Below, piece by piece: positions 52,591 to 60,128 of a DNA stretch of 64,000 nucleotides. Both the position numbers and the translations under genes were made by a program. Where the stretch lies: the NCBI GenBank assembly GCA_036405135.1, contig DASWYF010000038.1:1-64000 (forward strand), read 5' to 3'. The notes beneath the pieces were generated by a model that saw only the letters and a list, made by a program, of their open reading frames with translations, was not told the origin of the DNA and did no database searches. Within the stretch, counting starts at the first letter, position 1; every line of letters starts with the position of its first letter. The DNA is from Verrucomicrobiia bacterium. GTDB taxonomy: Bacteria; Verrucomicrobiota; Verrucomicrobiia; Limisphaerales; JAEYXS01.

Positions 52591-53184
52591 CAGGGTGCGG
52601 TCGGAGAATTTGCCGTGTCCCAGCGATACACCGTAGCTAAGGATGGTGAACCAGGAAAGCGCGCCGCACGCCACGCCCAAGACACAGGAAGCCTTGCTGC
52701 GCAGAGTCGGAGCCACCAGTTCATGGGAGATGAATGAGGCGGAGATGGTGATCCAGAAGAGGAGGATGGCAGGGTTGGCCAGTACGCGGATAAATCCCGT
52801 CAAGAACGCTGTGGGGTGATGGATTTTTCTTTCGATGCGTTCTTCCAGACGTTCCACTGATTCTGGATTTACGCTTAATTTTTTTGCCCTTAAAAACTGG
52901 ATGCCCAGATAAAGCACCAGGATAAAGCTCACCAGTTCCAAGCAGGAACGGAGGAGTTTGGAGGTGAAGAGTTCTGAAAAGCCAGTGAAGCCCACGAAAC
53001 TATAGATGCTTTCCATCACCACGGCACCAAGTCCGATGAAAAATGCCCACCGGAAACCGCGCTGAGCACCTTCCTGAACAATGGTGACATTGATCGGGCC
53101 CACGGGGATCGAACTGATAAATCCCGTGGCAAATCCTGTGACGAACGCCAGTAACATTGGCGGTATGCGCAACCAGTCCATCAT
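52492..53184 (-). CDS. LysE/RhtB-family amino-acid exporter
   Basis: A 230-residue polytopic membrane protein with about six transmembrane segments. The N-terminal FISSIPVGPINVTIVQEGAQRG corresponds to the conserved G-x-x-PGP region of LysE/RhtB exporters, and the mid-protein NPAILLFWITI to the conserved NPK/NPAxxLF segment. It would export an amino acid or similar small solute across the inner membrane; substrate unknown. It lies 26 bp after the phosphatidylserine synthase gene on the same strand, and its 3' end overlaps the convergent pseudouridine synthase gene by 99 bp. Confidence 0.83.
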   Translation of the reverse strand: MMDWLRIPPMLLAFVTGFATGFISSIPVGPINVTIVQEGAQRGFRWAFFIGLGAVVMESIYSFVGFTGFSELFTSKLLRSCLELVSFILVLYLGIQFLRAKKLSVNPESVERLEERIERKIHHPTAFLTGFIRVLANPAILLFWITISASFISHELVAPTLRSKASCVLGVACGALSWFTILSYGVSLGHGKFSDRTLLRLSHVSGVFMLGMAVIIAYKLVLLLWRAHHQ

Positions 53185-53210
53185 TTGAAATCAAAATCCC
53201 GGCCTGTCCT

Positions 53211-54065
53211 TCAAGCTGATTTCTCAGGGCCGGTATCCTCATCCTCCTCATCTTCAATATCACGGCGCATCTGTTTGGAGATGCGCGGGCGAATGAATCC
53301 GTAAAGCAGATACAACACAAAAAACAGCGGTAGCACCACCGGCAAAAGTTTATCCCATAAGAAGACAAAAAATGCGATGATCAAGATGATGGCGACCATT
53401 TTGTGGAAGGGCCGTTTGGTGCGCCAGTTGATTTTCTTAAACGAAGGGTAACGGACTTCGCTCACCATCATCAGTGAGAGGAAAACCAGGATGAACGGCA
53501 TCACATAGCGCCAGTTGCCGCCGATGAAGGCCTTTTCATCGATCCACATGATGAACAGCGTCAAGGAGGCGACCACGCCAGCAGCAGCAGGTATGGGAAA
53601 ACCGGTGAAATCATCGGAAGCGGGCCGGTTGGGCATTACTGCCAGACAGTTGAAACGGGCCAGCCGCAAAGCACCACATATGAGATACATGGCGGCGATA
53701 AACCAGCCGATCTGGGCATTGTTCACAAACACATCGTGCAACACGATGCGATGCACCAGAAAGGCAGGTGCCACGCCGAACGAGACCACATCGGCCAGCG
53801 AATCGAACTCGCGTCCAAAAGGACTTTCATGCCCACCCATGCGGGCTACTCGGCCGTCCAGCAAGTCGAAGATGCACGCGAGCAGAATGAAAAAAAGTGC
53901 CTGACGGATATTGTCATATGGGGCGGTGAGATCCGCCTCGACGATGCGTGTGATGGCCAAGAAACCGCAGAAAAGATTGCCTGCCGTCATCAGGTTGGGC
54001 AGGAAATAAATCTTCAGTTTCTCCGGATCCTCCGTCGGCTCTTTTTTTACATCAGGCGCAGACAT
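53211..54065 (-). CDS. pssA: CDP-diacylglycerol-serine O-phosphatidyltransferase
   Basis: A 284-residue membrane enzyme that makes phosphatidylserine from CDP-diacylglycerol and serine. The CDP-alcohol phosphatidyltransferase motif DGxxAR...G...D...D is visible as DGRVARMGGHESPFGREFDS plus LAD. The N-terminus has NLMTAGNLFCGFLAI, typical of type II PssA, and the body has about eight hydrophobic segments. A charged C-terminal tail (IEDEEDEDTGPEKSA) follows the last one. First gene of a two-gene unit with the LysE-family exporter, divergent from the exonuclease-like gene. Confidence 0.92.
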   Translation of the reverse strand: MSAPDVKKEPTEDPEKLKIYFLPNLMTAGNLFCGFLAITRIVEADLTAPYDNIRQALFFILLACIFDLLDGRVARMGGHESPFGREFDSLADVVSFGVAPAFLVHRIVLHDVFVNNAQIGWFIAAMYLICGALRLARFNCLAVMPNRPASDDFTGFPIPAAAGVVASLTLFIMWIDEKAFIGGNWRYVMPFILVFLSLMMVSEVRYPSFKKINWRTKRPFHKMVAIILIIAFFVFLWDKLLPVVLPLFFVLYLLYGFIRPRISKQMRRDIEDEEDEDTGPEKSA

Positions 54066-54212
54066 ATCTGGGGAGGAGCTTCATGAGAGGCTCCAGCCGT
54101 GTTACAAGTTCAAGATATGCGCGGTTCATGCGCTATGCAAAGACGTATTTTCCATTGCTTTTTCTTTTCGTCTGTCAAACAGCCGCTAGATTGGGCGCGA
54201 TTTGCAGCCGTC

Positions 54213-54746
54213 ATGAAGAACATCGTTTATTTCGATCTCGAAACACAGAAGTCTGCCGAAGAAGTCGGCGGCTGGAACAACATCCGCGACATGCGGATGA
54301 GTGTGGGTGTCACTTACAGCACGGCACGTGGTGATTACCGCATTTACGGTGAGAAGGAAGTGAACGAGTTGATCAAGGAATTGATGCGCGCTGACCTTGT
54401 CGTGGGCTTCAACAATCTGCGTTTCGATTACGAAGTGTTGCACGGCTACACGGTGATGGATCTGAAGCAGATCCCCACACTGGATATGCTGGTGGATCTG
54501 CAGAAGGCATTGCAGCACCGTCTGTCCCTAGATTCAGTCGCACACGCTTCATTGGGTGTGGAGAAGACTGCTGAAGGCTTGCAGGCCATCAAGTGGTTCC
54601 GTGAGGGCAAGATGATGGAGATCGCGGAATATTGCTGCTACGACGTGAAGATCACGAAGCTCGTGCACGAATACGGTGCTTCAAACAAACAGGTGTTTTA
54701 CAACAACAAGTTCGGCACCAAGATGTCCGTCGGCGTGGGCTGGTAA
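54213..54746 (+). CDS. DEDD-type 3'-5' exonuclease / RNase H-like protein
   Basis: A 177-residue protein starting at ATG 54213; the frame is open upstream to 54099 but the exonuclease fold begins at this Met. Motif I is VYFDLETQ (Asp8, Glu10), motif II is VVGFNNLRFDYEVL, and motif III is YCCYDVKIT (YxxxD, the DEDDy pattern). It resembles ribonuclease-H-like exonuclease domains found in YprB-like proteins and at the front of some helicases, but stands alone. Likely nuclease activity on DNA or RNA; target unknown. It is on its own on the plus strand, convergent with the GNAT/CNB gene. Confidence 0.75.
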   Translation: MKNIVYFDLETQKSAEEVGGWNNIRDMRMSVGVTYSTARGDYRIYGEKEVNELIKELMRADLVVGFNNLRFDYEVLHGYTVMDLKQIPTLDMLVDLQKALQHRLSLDSVAHASLGVEKTAEGLQAIKWFREGKMMEIAEYCCYDVKITKLVHEYGASNKQVFYNNKFGTKMSVGVGW

Positions 54747-54759
54747 AAGCCGCCGACTG

Positions 54760-56361
54760 TTAGCGACGGGGTGACAGAGCTGTATTGGCGCGGCGCAGCT
54801 TGTTAGAGAGGTCCATGGCCACATTGCGCATGACCACCATGCCCAAGTGTGGCTCGCGCTGGACCAGTTCGCTGAACGCACTGCGCTGAATCACCAGGAG
54901 AATGCTCGCCTGGCTCGCCACGGCGTGAGCGCCGCGGGCAGCACCATCAAGGAAGGCGAGTTCGCCGAAGATCTGGCCGCTGGTCACTGAAGCGATCGGG
55001 GCGGAATTTTCTTCCAATACGATGTCCACCTGGCCGCGCATGACGATGAACGCTTCCTTGCCGGAATCACCCTTGCTGAAAACGCGCTCTGCCGGTCGGT
55101 AGAGTTTTTGAGTGAAGAGGCGGGCGATCTTGCGCAATTCGCCATCACCCAGACCTTCGAAGATGGGCAGGCCGCGCAGCAGATTGATGATGGCGACGCC
55201 GATCTTCTGGTCTTGGAAGTTGTAATCGACGATCTTGACGATGCCTTGGGCGTGTGTGGTCAGAGAGGTGTTCTCGAGCGCGTAACCCATGTTCAGTTTC
55301 ACGAGCTTGACCACGTCTGCATAACGTTCCGCCTTGGAATAAAAGGCCGGCAGATAGGCGATGGGGACGAAGCCGAGCTGTTCGGCGCTCTTCAAGAGGC
55401 GGGGTGCGGACATCAGGATGTCCACTTCAATATAGACGGCGCTAAGCTGGTCTTGAGCCACTTTGACCACGTGATGGAGCATGGAGCCCATCGAGAGATC
55501 GTCTGAGGAGAAGGAATCTGTGATGCGGACGCACCGATCCTGTTCATCCAGATAGAAAGCGATGCCAGCGACCACTTTTTCATCCCTCTGACCCAAGTAG
55601 GTCCGAAGCTGGGAAGGATTGGCCATGCGTAGGTAGCCAAGACCGCGGTTGTATGATCCCGAGATTTCAGGCGAAGGATTGGCCGATTCGGCCTGCATGC
55701 GCCAGAGATCGAAATCATCCGCAGTCGATTCGTGGAAGGTAAGTTCCGTCTTGAGCGGATAACCTGTGACACCATCACGTACGGAGATGGGGGTGCTGGA
55801 CTGGATGCGGTCCAAGACTGCTTGGGCCAATTCGCTGATCTGTGGCAGTGAATCGGACAAGGGCAGACGCGTGGAGAGGACTTCACCGAAGAAATGGACG
55901 TAGAACAGCACGCCTTCACGGGAGCGATGCAGGTGCTTGAACGGTTGGTAACCGACGCAAACGTAACCCTGCTTCTCGAAAAGGATCTGCTGGCTGTTAT
56001 CCGAGGCCAGAACGCGAACGACGATCAGATGCTTCTCTTTGGCGCTGAGGTCTTCGATATGGCGCAGGAGGCCTTCAGCGGCACCGTTATGATGGCTTTC
56101 CGGGCGGAAAAGATTGCGACCCAGATTGGTGACGGGATTACCGGTCGCACCTGAAGGTCCGAGAGTGGAGATGGCTGCCTGGATTTTACCATCCAATACG
56201 GCGACGTAGGTGCGGTTCTCGCTACCGGGTTGAAGCTGACTGGTGACCCAATTGATGTCGTAGACCTCGGCAGCGGGGAAGTCTCCCCCGAGCGCAGAGC
56301 GCAGCAAATCAAGCCATTGTGGTGCGTCTTGAGGGGTTGCTTCTCGGATGTTTAATCCCAT
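54760..56361 (-). CDS. GNAT acetyltransferase region fused to a cyclic-nucleotide-binding domain
   Basis: A 533-residue cytoplasmic protein. The N-terminal third (about 1-165) is a GNAT-like acetyltransferase domain (LNIREATPQDAPQWLDLL; LIVVRVLASDNSQQILFEKQGYV). The middle (about 180-375) looks like a second GNAT-like domain (VVAGIAFYLDE, SAPRLLKSAEQLGFVPIAYL). Residues about 398-530 are a Crp-type cyclic-nucleotide-binding domain (LPIFEGLGDGELRKIARL; phosphate-binding cassette FGELAFLDGAARGAHAV). No HTH domain follows. This suggests nucleotide-gated protein acetylation, as in mycobacterial PatA, but with the domain order reversed and no obvious relation beyond that. Probably transcribed alone. 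Confidence 0.8.
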   Translation of the reverse strand: MGLNIREATPQDAPQWLDLLRSALGGDFPAAEVYDINWVTSQLQPGSENRTYVAVLDGKIQAAISTLGPSGATGNPVTNLGRNLFRPESHHNGAAEGLLRHIEDLSAKEKHLIVVRVLASDNSQQILFEKQGYVCVGYQPFKHLHRSREGVLFYVHFFGEVLSTRLPLSDSLPQISELAQAVLDRIQSSTPISVRDGVTGYPLKTELTFHESTADDFDLWRMQAESANPSPEISGSYNRGLGYLRMANPSQLRTYLGQRDEKVVAGIAFYLDEQDRCVRITDSFSSDDLSMGSMLHHVVKVAQDQLSAVYIEVDILMSAPRLLKSAEQLGFVPIAYLPAFYSKAERYADVVKLVKLNMGYALENTSLTTHAQGIVKIVDYNFQDQKIGVAIINLLRGLPIFEGLGDGELRKIARLFTQKLYRPAERVFSKGDSGKEAFIVMRGQVDIVLEENSAPIASVTSGQIFGELAFLDGAARGAHAVASQASILLVIQRSAFSELVQREPHLGMVVMRNVAMDLSNKLRRANTALSPRR

Positions 56362-56417
56362 GGGAAAGAAAAAGGTTAACCAGCGCTGTATCCGTTTAAA
56401 CGGCGCATGAAAATTAG

Positions 56418-56504
56418 TGGTGCCCGCGACAGGACTTGAACCTGTACGATGTTACTCACTAGAACCTGAATCTAGCGCGTCTGCCAATTCCGCCACGCGG
56501 GCAC
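56418..56504 (-). tRNA. tRNA-Leu (anticodon CAG)
   Basis: On the minus strand, 87 nt fold as a class II tRNA. The acceptor arm GTGCCCGC pairs with GCGGGCAC, the anticodon stem CTAGA/TCTAG carries loop TTCAGGT (anticodon CAG), a variable arm is long, and the T-loop is GTTCAAGTC. The CCA end is encoded. Confidence 0.95.
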
Positions 56505-56749
56505 ATTCCGTAATCTGTCGCCGAGCTTTCTTACGAGTCCGGTCTCAAATGACGTGCGGGTAATTATGAGAATGAGCGGCTTTGGAGCAAGTGAAATTCA
56601 TACGTTTTTATTGTCAGGGCCTTTCGACCCTGAAAATTGTTGTGAGCCGTTTTTTTGTGCAGGTGATGCTTGGGGCGAGTTTCACGCGCGATGTGTGAAA
56701 CTCCCGCTTCTTTTGGATTGGTACGCGTGGAAAAGGCCGTTTTTCGGGG

Positions 56750-56765
56750 TGGCACAGACGCTGCT
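56750..56765 (+). promoter_or_regulatory. Sigma-54-like promoter upstream of the prepilin
   Basis: TGGCACAGACGCTGCT has the GG-N10-GC spacing of -24/-12 promoters and matches TGGCAC at -24. The start codon of the prepilin is about 73 bp downstream. Pilin genes in several bacteria are sigma-54 dependent, which fits. Confidence 0.45.
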
Positions 56766-56785
56766 AATAATTTTTCAAATGAATG

Positions 56786-56818
56786 TTGACACTGTCTGTT
56801 AAGTACACAAATAGTGTC
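56786..56818 (+). promoter_or_regulatory. TTGACA with flanking inverted repeat upstream of the prepilin
   Basis: TTGACA at 56786-56791 lacks a good -10 (best AAATAG at 56809-56814). The arms GACACT (56788-56793) and AGTGTC (56813-56818) form a 6-bp inverted repeat across the spacer, so a regulator site is possible. Confidence 0.3.
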
Positions 56819-56838
56819 GCTCGCAACCCAGTAAAACC

Positions 56839-57606
56839 ATGAACCAACCTATGTATACTCGTCGTAATCGGGCATTCACGCTGATTGAGTTGCTGGTGGT
56901 GATCGCGATCATCGCGATTCTCGCCGGTATGCTCCTGCCTGCGCTCGCCAAGGCCAAAGCCAAAGCCCAACGTATCAAGTGCTCCAGCAACCTGAAGCAG
57001 GTCGCCCTGTCCTTCAAGATGTTTGCTGGTGACAATGAACAGCAATTCCCGGGCAAGCTGGACGTGAACAAGTTCGCCCAGTCCAACCGCATGGCCTACC
57101 GTCACTTCCTCATGATCTCCAACGAGCTCGGCTCGACCAAGATCCTGATCTGCCCTGGTGACGTGATCCGTCAGCCGAACGTTTCTCAGATCTTCGGTGT
57201 TGATGATTCTCCGAACAACCTCTTGGGTCTCGCCAGCCAGTCGAACAAGTCGGTGAGCTATTTCGTGGGTGTTGAAGCTGACGAAACCAAGCCGAACATG
57301 TTGCTGACCGGTGACCGTAACTTGGGCACGAACAACCTGATGGTGTTCGCTTCCGGCACTAACTATTACACGGTGCTGACCTCGGTTGACGCTGCTGCGA
57401 ATCCGGAAGCTCAGTGGTCTGAGCTCGCGACCAACAACATCGCGCCTCACCACGACAACGCTGGTAACTATGCTCTCGCTGACGGTTCCGTTCAGCAGGC
57501 CAGCTCTGATCGTTTGAAGGAAGCTCTGCGTCTCTCCCGCCAGTCATACGGCGCGAACGCGAACCGCATCAACTTCCCGCATAGCGATACGACTGGTGCG
57601 CCCTAA
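56839..57606 (+). CDS. Type IV prepilin / pseudopilin-like protein
   Basis: A 255-residue class III-signal protein. A basic leader (RRNRA) precedes [20 protein letters not shown], with cleavage expected before Phe13 and the conserved Glu at +5 (Glu17). The residue at -1 is Ala12 rather than the usual Gly. After the N-terminal helix (about 13-45) the globular part includes a C-terminal [16 protein letters not shown], the H-X9-DG-type motif common in abundant prepilins of Planctomycetes and Verrucomicrobia. Codon use is strongly biased (AAC, GGT, CGT, CTG), suggesting high expression. It stands alone between a sigma-54-like promoter and a strong terminator and may be the major subunit used with the secretin operon at 12604-19048. 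Confidence 0.85.
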   Translation: MNQPMYTRRNRAFTLIELLVVIAIIAILAGMLLPALAKAKAKAQRIKCSSNLKQVALSFKMFAGDNEQQFPGKLDVNKFAQSNRMAYRHFLMISNELGSTKILICPGDVIRQPNVSQIFGVDDSPNNLLGLASQSNKSVSYFVGVEADETKPNMLLTGDRNLGTNNLMVFASGTNYYTVLTSVDAAANPEAQWSELATNNIAPHHDNAGNYALADGSVQQASSDRLKEALRLSRQSYGANANRINFPHSDTTGAP

Positions 57607-57631
57607 TCGGCCCTTATCAGTCTGATTCTTC

Positions 57632-57660
57632 AAGAGGCACTCGCAAGAGTGCCTCTTTTT
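57632..57660 (+). terminator. Terminator after the prepilin gene
   Basis: AAGAGGCACTC (57632-57642), loop GCAA and GAGTGCCTCTT (57647-57657), then more Ts: an 11-bp perfect stem with a GNRA-type loop and a T-run. Confidence 0.92.
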
Positions 57661-57670
57661 TTGTCTTATT

Positions 57671-57698
57671 TTGAAATCGAAAAAACGGACTTTATAAT
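57671..57698 (+). promoter_or_regulatory. Orphan promoter-like site
   Basis: TTGAAA (57671-57676) and a perfect TATAAT (57693-57698) are 16 bp apart. No plus-strand gene follows; a transcript would run antisense into the 3' end of the minus-strand epimerase gene. Confidence 0.3.
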
Positions 57699-57743
57699 GG
57701 GATGGTGATGCGTTTTCCCAAACGTTCTGGATCCAGCAGCCTG

Positions 57744-58712
57744 TCAAAGTGAAAGGGAGGTCGCTTCAATGATTTTAGACAGGGGAGTAAGCGGGCGAAA
57801 TCCTGTTAGCCGTTCGAGTTTATTTACGGATGGTTTGCGGCGCAGCATGTCCTCGAAACCTGCGGGATACACTTCATTATAAGCTTTAAGAACGATCTTA
57901 GATCTGGATCCGAGCATGGATATGATCCGGTCCGCCAGTGCGTAAATGGAGATTTCTTCCGTGCTGCCGATGTTGACTACTTCGCCGATGGCAGATGGTG
58001 TGCGGGCGAGGCGCCACAGCGCTTCTACAGTGTCGCCTACATAGCAAAAGCAGCGCGTTTGCTCGCCATTGCCATAGACTTCTATCGGGGTTCCAGCCTT
58101 TGCCGAGGTGATGAATCGTGGCAGCACCATGCCATACCGGCCGGTCTGGCGAGGCCCGACGGTATTGAAAAGCCGGACTACTGTGGATGGCAGATGCTTC
58201 TCTTTGTGATGAGCCAGCGCGAGGAATTCATCCATCAGTTTGGAGCAGGCATAGGACCAGCGTCCCAAATGAGGAGGGCCGATAGTCAGATCATCATCTT
58301 CTGAAAATTCTGGTTTGCTGCTTTTGCCGTAGACTTCAGATGTAGATGCGATGAGCACTGGAGTGTTGTGCTTGCTGGCGGCAGTGAGGATGGCTTCCGT
58401 TTCGCGCAGATTGTTTTCAATCGTATAGATGGGGGAGCGGACGACCAGTTCAACCCCTACAGCGGCGGCCAGATGAAATACTTGCCTGCTGTCAGCCACG
58501 TGATCTTCCAAGTCTCCCAGTTCAGATACCCGGGATTGGATAGTTTTGAGGTTTGGATGGTCGCGGAGTGTTGAGAGATTTTCCCATCGCCCGGTGGAAA
58601 TATCATCGATCACCAACACTTTTTCGCCCTCCGCCAAAAGTCGATGCACCAAATGGGAGCCGATAAATCCCGCTCCACCCGTTACCACTATGTGTCCTGC
58701 CCTATTGTTCAT
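57744..58712 (-). CDS. NAD-dependent nucleoside-diphosphate-sugar epimerase/dehydratase
   Basis: A 322-residue extended SDR enzyme. The Rossmann motif is GGAGFIGSHLV (about residues 11-21), the catalytic region SYACSK (YxxxK), with STSEVYGKSSKPEF and RLFNTVGPRQTGRYGMVLP as substrate-domain motifs. It is related to UDP-glucose epimerases, dTDP-glucose dehydratases and UDP-glucuronate decarboxylases; the exact reaction is not clear. It is separated from the main polysaccharide locus by 45 kb. It is divergent from the nuo operon and convergent with the prepilin gene. Confidence 0.85.
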   Translation of the reverse strand: MNNRAGHIVVTGGAGFIGSHLVHRLLAEGEKVLVIDDISTGRWENLSTLRDHPNLKTIQSRVSELGDLEDHVADSRQVFHLAAAVGVELVVRSPIYTIENNLRETEAILTAASKHNTPVLIASTSEVYGKSSKPEFSEDDDLTIGPPHLGRWSYACSKLMDEFLALAHHKEKHLPSTVVRLFNTVGPRQTGRYGMVLPRFITSAKAGTPIEVYGNGEQTRCFCYVGDTVEALWRLARTPSAIGEVVNIGSTEEISIYALADRIISMLGSRSKIVLKAYNEVYPAGFEDMLRRKPSVNKLERLTGFRPLTPLSKIIEATSLSL

Positions 58713-58908
58713 TGGTGCTGCTGGTCGAGGCAGTTCCGGCAGGTGAGCCGTAAACCGCCGAGATATTTCAGTTATGTGGATTCAGGTTGCCCCAAGACTT
58801 GGCGGGGTGCCAGTGCGTTTTCTGGCGAAAAATGCCTATTCAAAGCGGAAGAGTATCCAAGGATGGGTTTAAGTTGAACCAATGCTTGTGAAAAAAATCA
58901 CAAACTTC

Positions 58909-58936
58909 TTGCGTCCAAGTTGTGCGGCGGCATAGT
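58909..58936 (+). promoter_or_regulatory. Putative nuo operon promoter
   Basis: TTGCGT (58909-58914) and CATAGT (58931-58936), 16 bp apart, end 32 bp before the nuoB start. The -35 and spacing are the same as in the proposed mdh promoter. A GTGA-A6-TCAC palindrome (58888-58901) lies just upstream. Confidence 0.4.
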
Positions 58937-58968
58937 GGAACGCCTACCGGACATGCCGGTGATGTTTG

Positions 58969-59496
58969 ATGCAAACGAACACGGAAATTGGCTATAATTC
59001 GAAGGTTGAAGGCGAAGTGATCGTCACTCGCGTGGATGCCGCGCTGAACTGGTTCCGCAAGAACTCGGTTTGGCCCATGCCCATGGGGTTGGCCTGCTGC
59101 GCCATCGAATTGATGGCCGCCGGTGCCAGCCGCTTCGATATTTCGCGTTTTGGCGCGGAAGTGATGCGTTTTTCGCCCCGTCAATCGGACGTGATGATTG
59201 TTGCGGGCACGGTGACTTACAAGATGGCCTTGGCCGTGCGTCGTATCTATGACCAAATGCCGGAGCCTAAGTGGGTGATCGCAATGGGGGCCTGCGCCTC
59301 CACAGGCGGCATGTATCGCAGCTATGCGGTACTGCAAGGTGTGGATAACATCGTGCCGGTGGATGTCTATGTGGCCGGTTGCCCGCCGCGCCCTGAAGCT
59401 TTGCTCGACGCTTTGATGAAGCTGCAAAAGAAGATTGAGACGCAGCCCGTGGTGAAGGATTTGGTCATCACGACTTCCGGTAAACAGGCCGCATAA
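58969..59496 (+). CDS. nuoB: NADH-quinone oxidoreductase subunit B
   Basis: A 175-residue subunit carrying the N2 [4Fe-4S] cluster of respiratory complex I. The cluster ligands are visible: the adjacent Cys pair in [10 protein letters not shown], Cys in GACASTGG and Cys in [15 protein letters not shown] 58969 is preferred; an in-frame TTG directly before it adds only one residue. First gene of the operon nuoB-C-D-E-F-G, 29 bp before nuoC. nuoA, which usually precedes nuoB, is not present upstream. Confidence 0.95.
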   Translation: MQTNTEIGYNSKVEGEVIVTRVDAALNWFRKNSVWPMPMGLACCAIELMAAGASRFDISRFGAEVMRFSPRQSDVMIVAGTVTYKMALAVRRIYDQMPEPKWVIAMGACASTGGMYRSYAVLQGVDNIVPVDVYVAGCPPRPEALLDALMKLQKKIETQPVVKDLVITTSGKQAA

Positions 59497-59525
59497 GCGC
59501 CTGATAATCAACAAGTTTTCTTACC

Positions 59526-60107
59526 ATGTCCGCATTGGATTTGGCACAAAAGTTAAAAGCGCAATTTGGTGATTTGCTCACCATAGCCGCTGAATTCCGT
59601 GGTGAAATCACGGTGCAAGTGGCTGATGCTGAAAAGATTGCCGAAGTCTGCGCCTTCGCTAAGAAGGAATTGGGCTTCGATTATCTCATTGATATCAGCA
59701 GCTTGGACCATTACGGCGATGACCCGCGCTTCACGGTGGTCTATGAGCTGTCTGGTATCGGACATAACCAGCACATCCGCCTCAAAACCAACGTCAGTGA
59801 AGAGAAGTCCGAACTGCCGACGGTCACGACGGTCTGGCGCACGGCCAACTGGCATGAGCGTGAAATTTACGACATGATGGGTATCCGGTTCACCGGTCAC
59901 CCTGATTTGCGCCGTATCTTGATGTGGGATGGTTATCCGTATTTCCCTCTGCGCAAGGACTTTCCGTTGGCAGGCAAGCCGAGTGATCTGCCGACGGTGG
60001 CCTTCACCAAGCCCGCTCCGCTGGAAGGCGGCCCGTTCGTCACGGTGGCGGGTGGCAAGGACTCCATCGCCCGCGAGCCGCGTGCACGGATTCCAGAACA
60101 GAATTAG
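59526..60107 (+). CDS. nuoC: NADH-quinone oxidoreductase subunit C
   Basis: A 193-residue peripheral-arm subunit of complex I (30-kDa subunit family). It has the family's LGFDYLIDISSLDHYG, TVWRTANWHEREIYDMMGI and GHPDLRRILMWDGYPYFPLRKDFPL. It contacts NuoD and NuoB near the quinone site. It is a separate gene, not fused to nuoD. The gap to nuoD is 21 bp. Confidence 0.94.
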   Translation: MSALDLAQKLKAQFGDLLTIAAEFRGEITVQVADAEKIAEVCAFAKKELGFDYLIDISSLDHYGDDPRFTVVYELSGIGHNQHIRLKTNVSEEKSELPTVTTVWRTANWHEREIYDMMGIRFTGHPDLRRILMWDGYPYFPLRKDFPLAGKPSDLPTVAFTKPAPLEGGPFVTVAGGKDSIAREPRARIPEQN

Positions 60108-60128
60108 CCGATTTTTTAGCCGAAGCGA

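Larger units (their letters stand above)
56505..56838. other. Intergenic region between tRNA-Leu and the prepilin gene
   Basis: No gene is seen in these 334 bp. They hold a TCAGGG/CCCTGA hairpin (56614-56633), a sigma-54-like site (56750-56765), a TTGACA (56786-56791) and a GACACT/AGTGTC inverted repeat (56788-56793 with 56813-56818). Confidence 0.6.

Noticed and set aside
54083-54334. Short plus-strand reading frame overlapping the exonuclease-like gene
   Set aside because: It is out of frame with the DEDD motifs and its translation shows no domain; the 54213-54746 frame explains the region.
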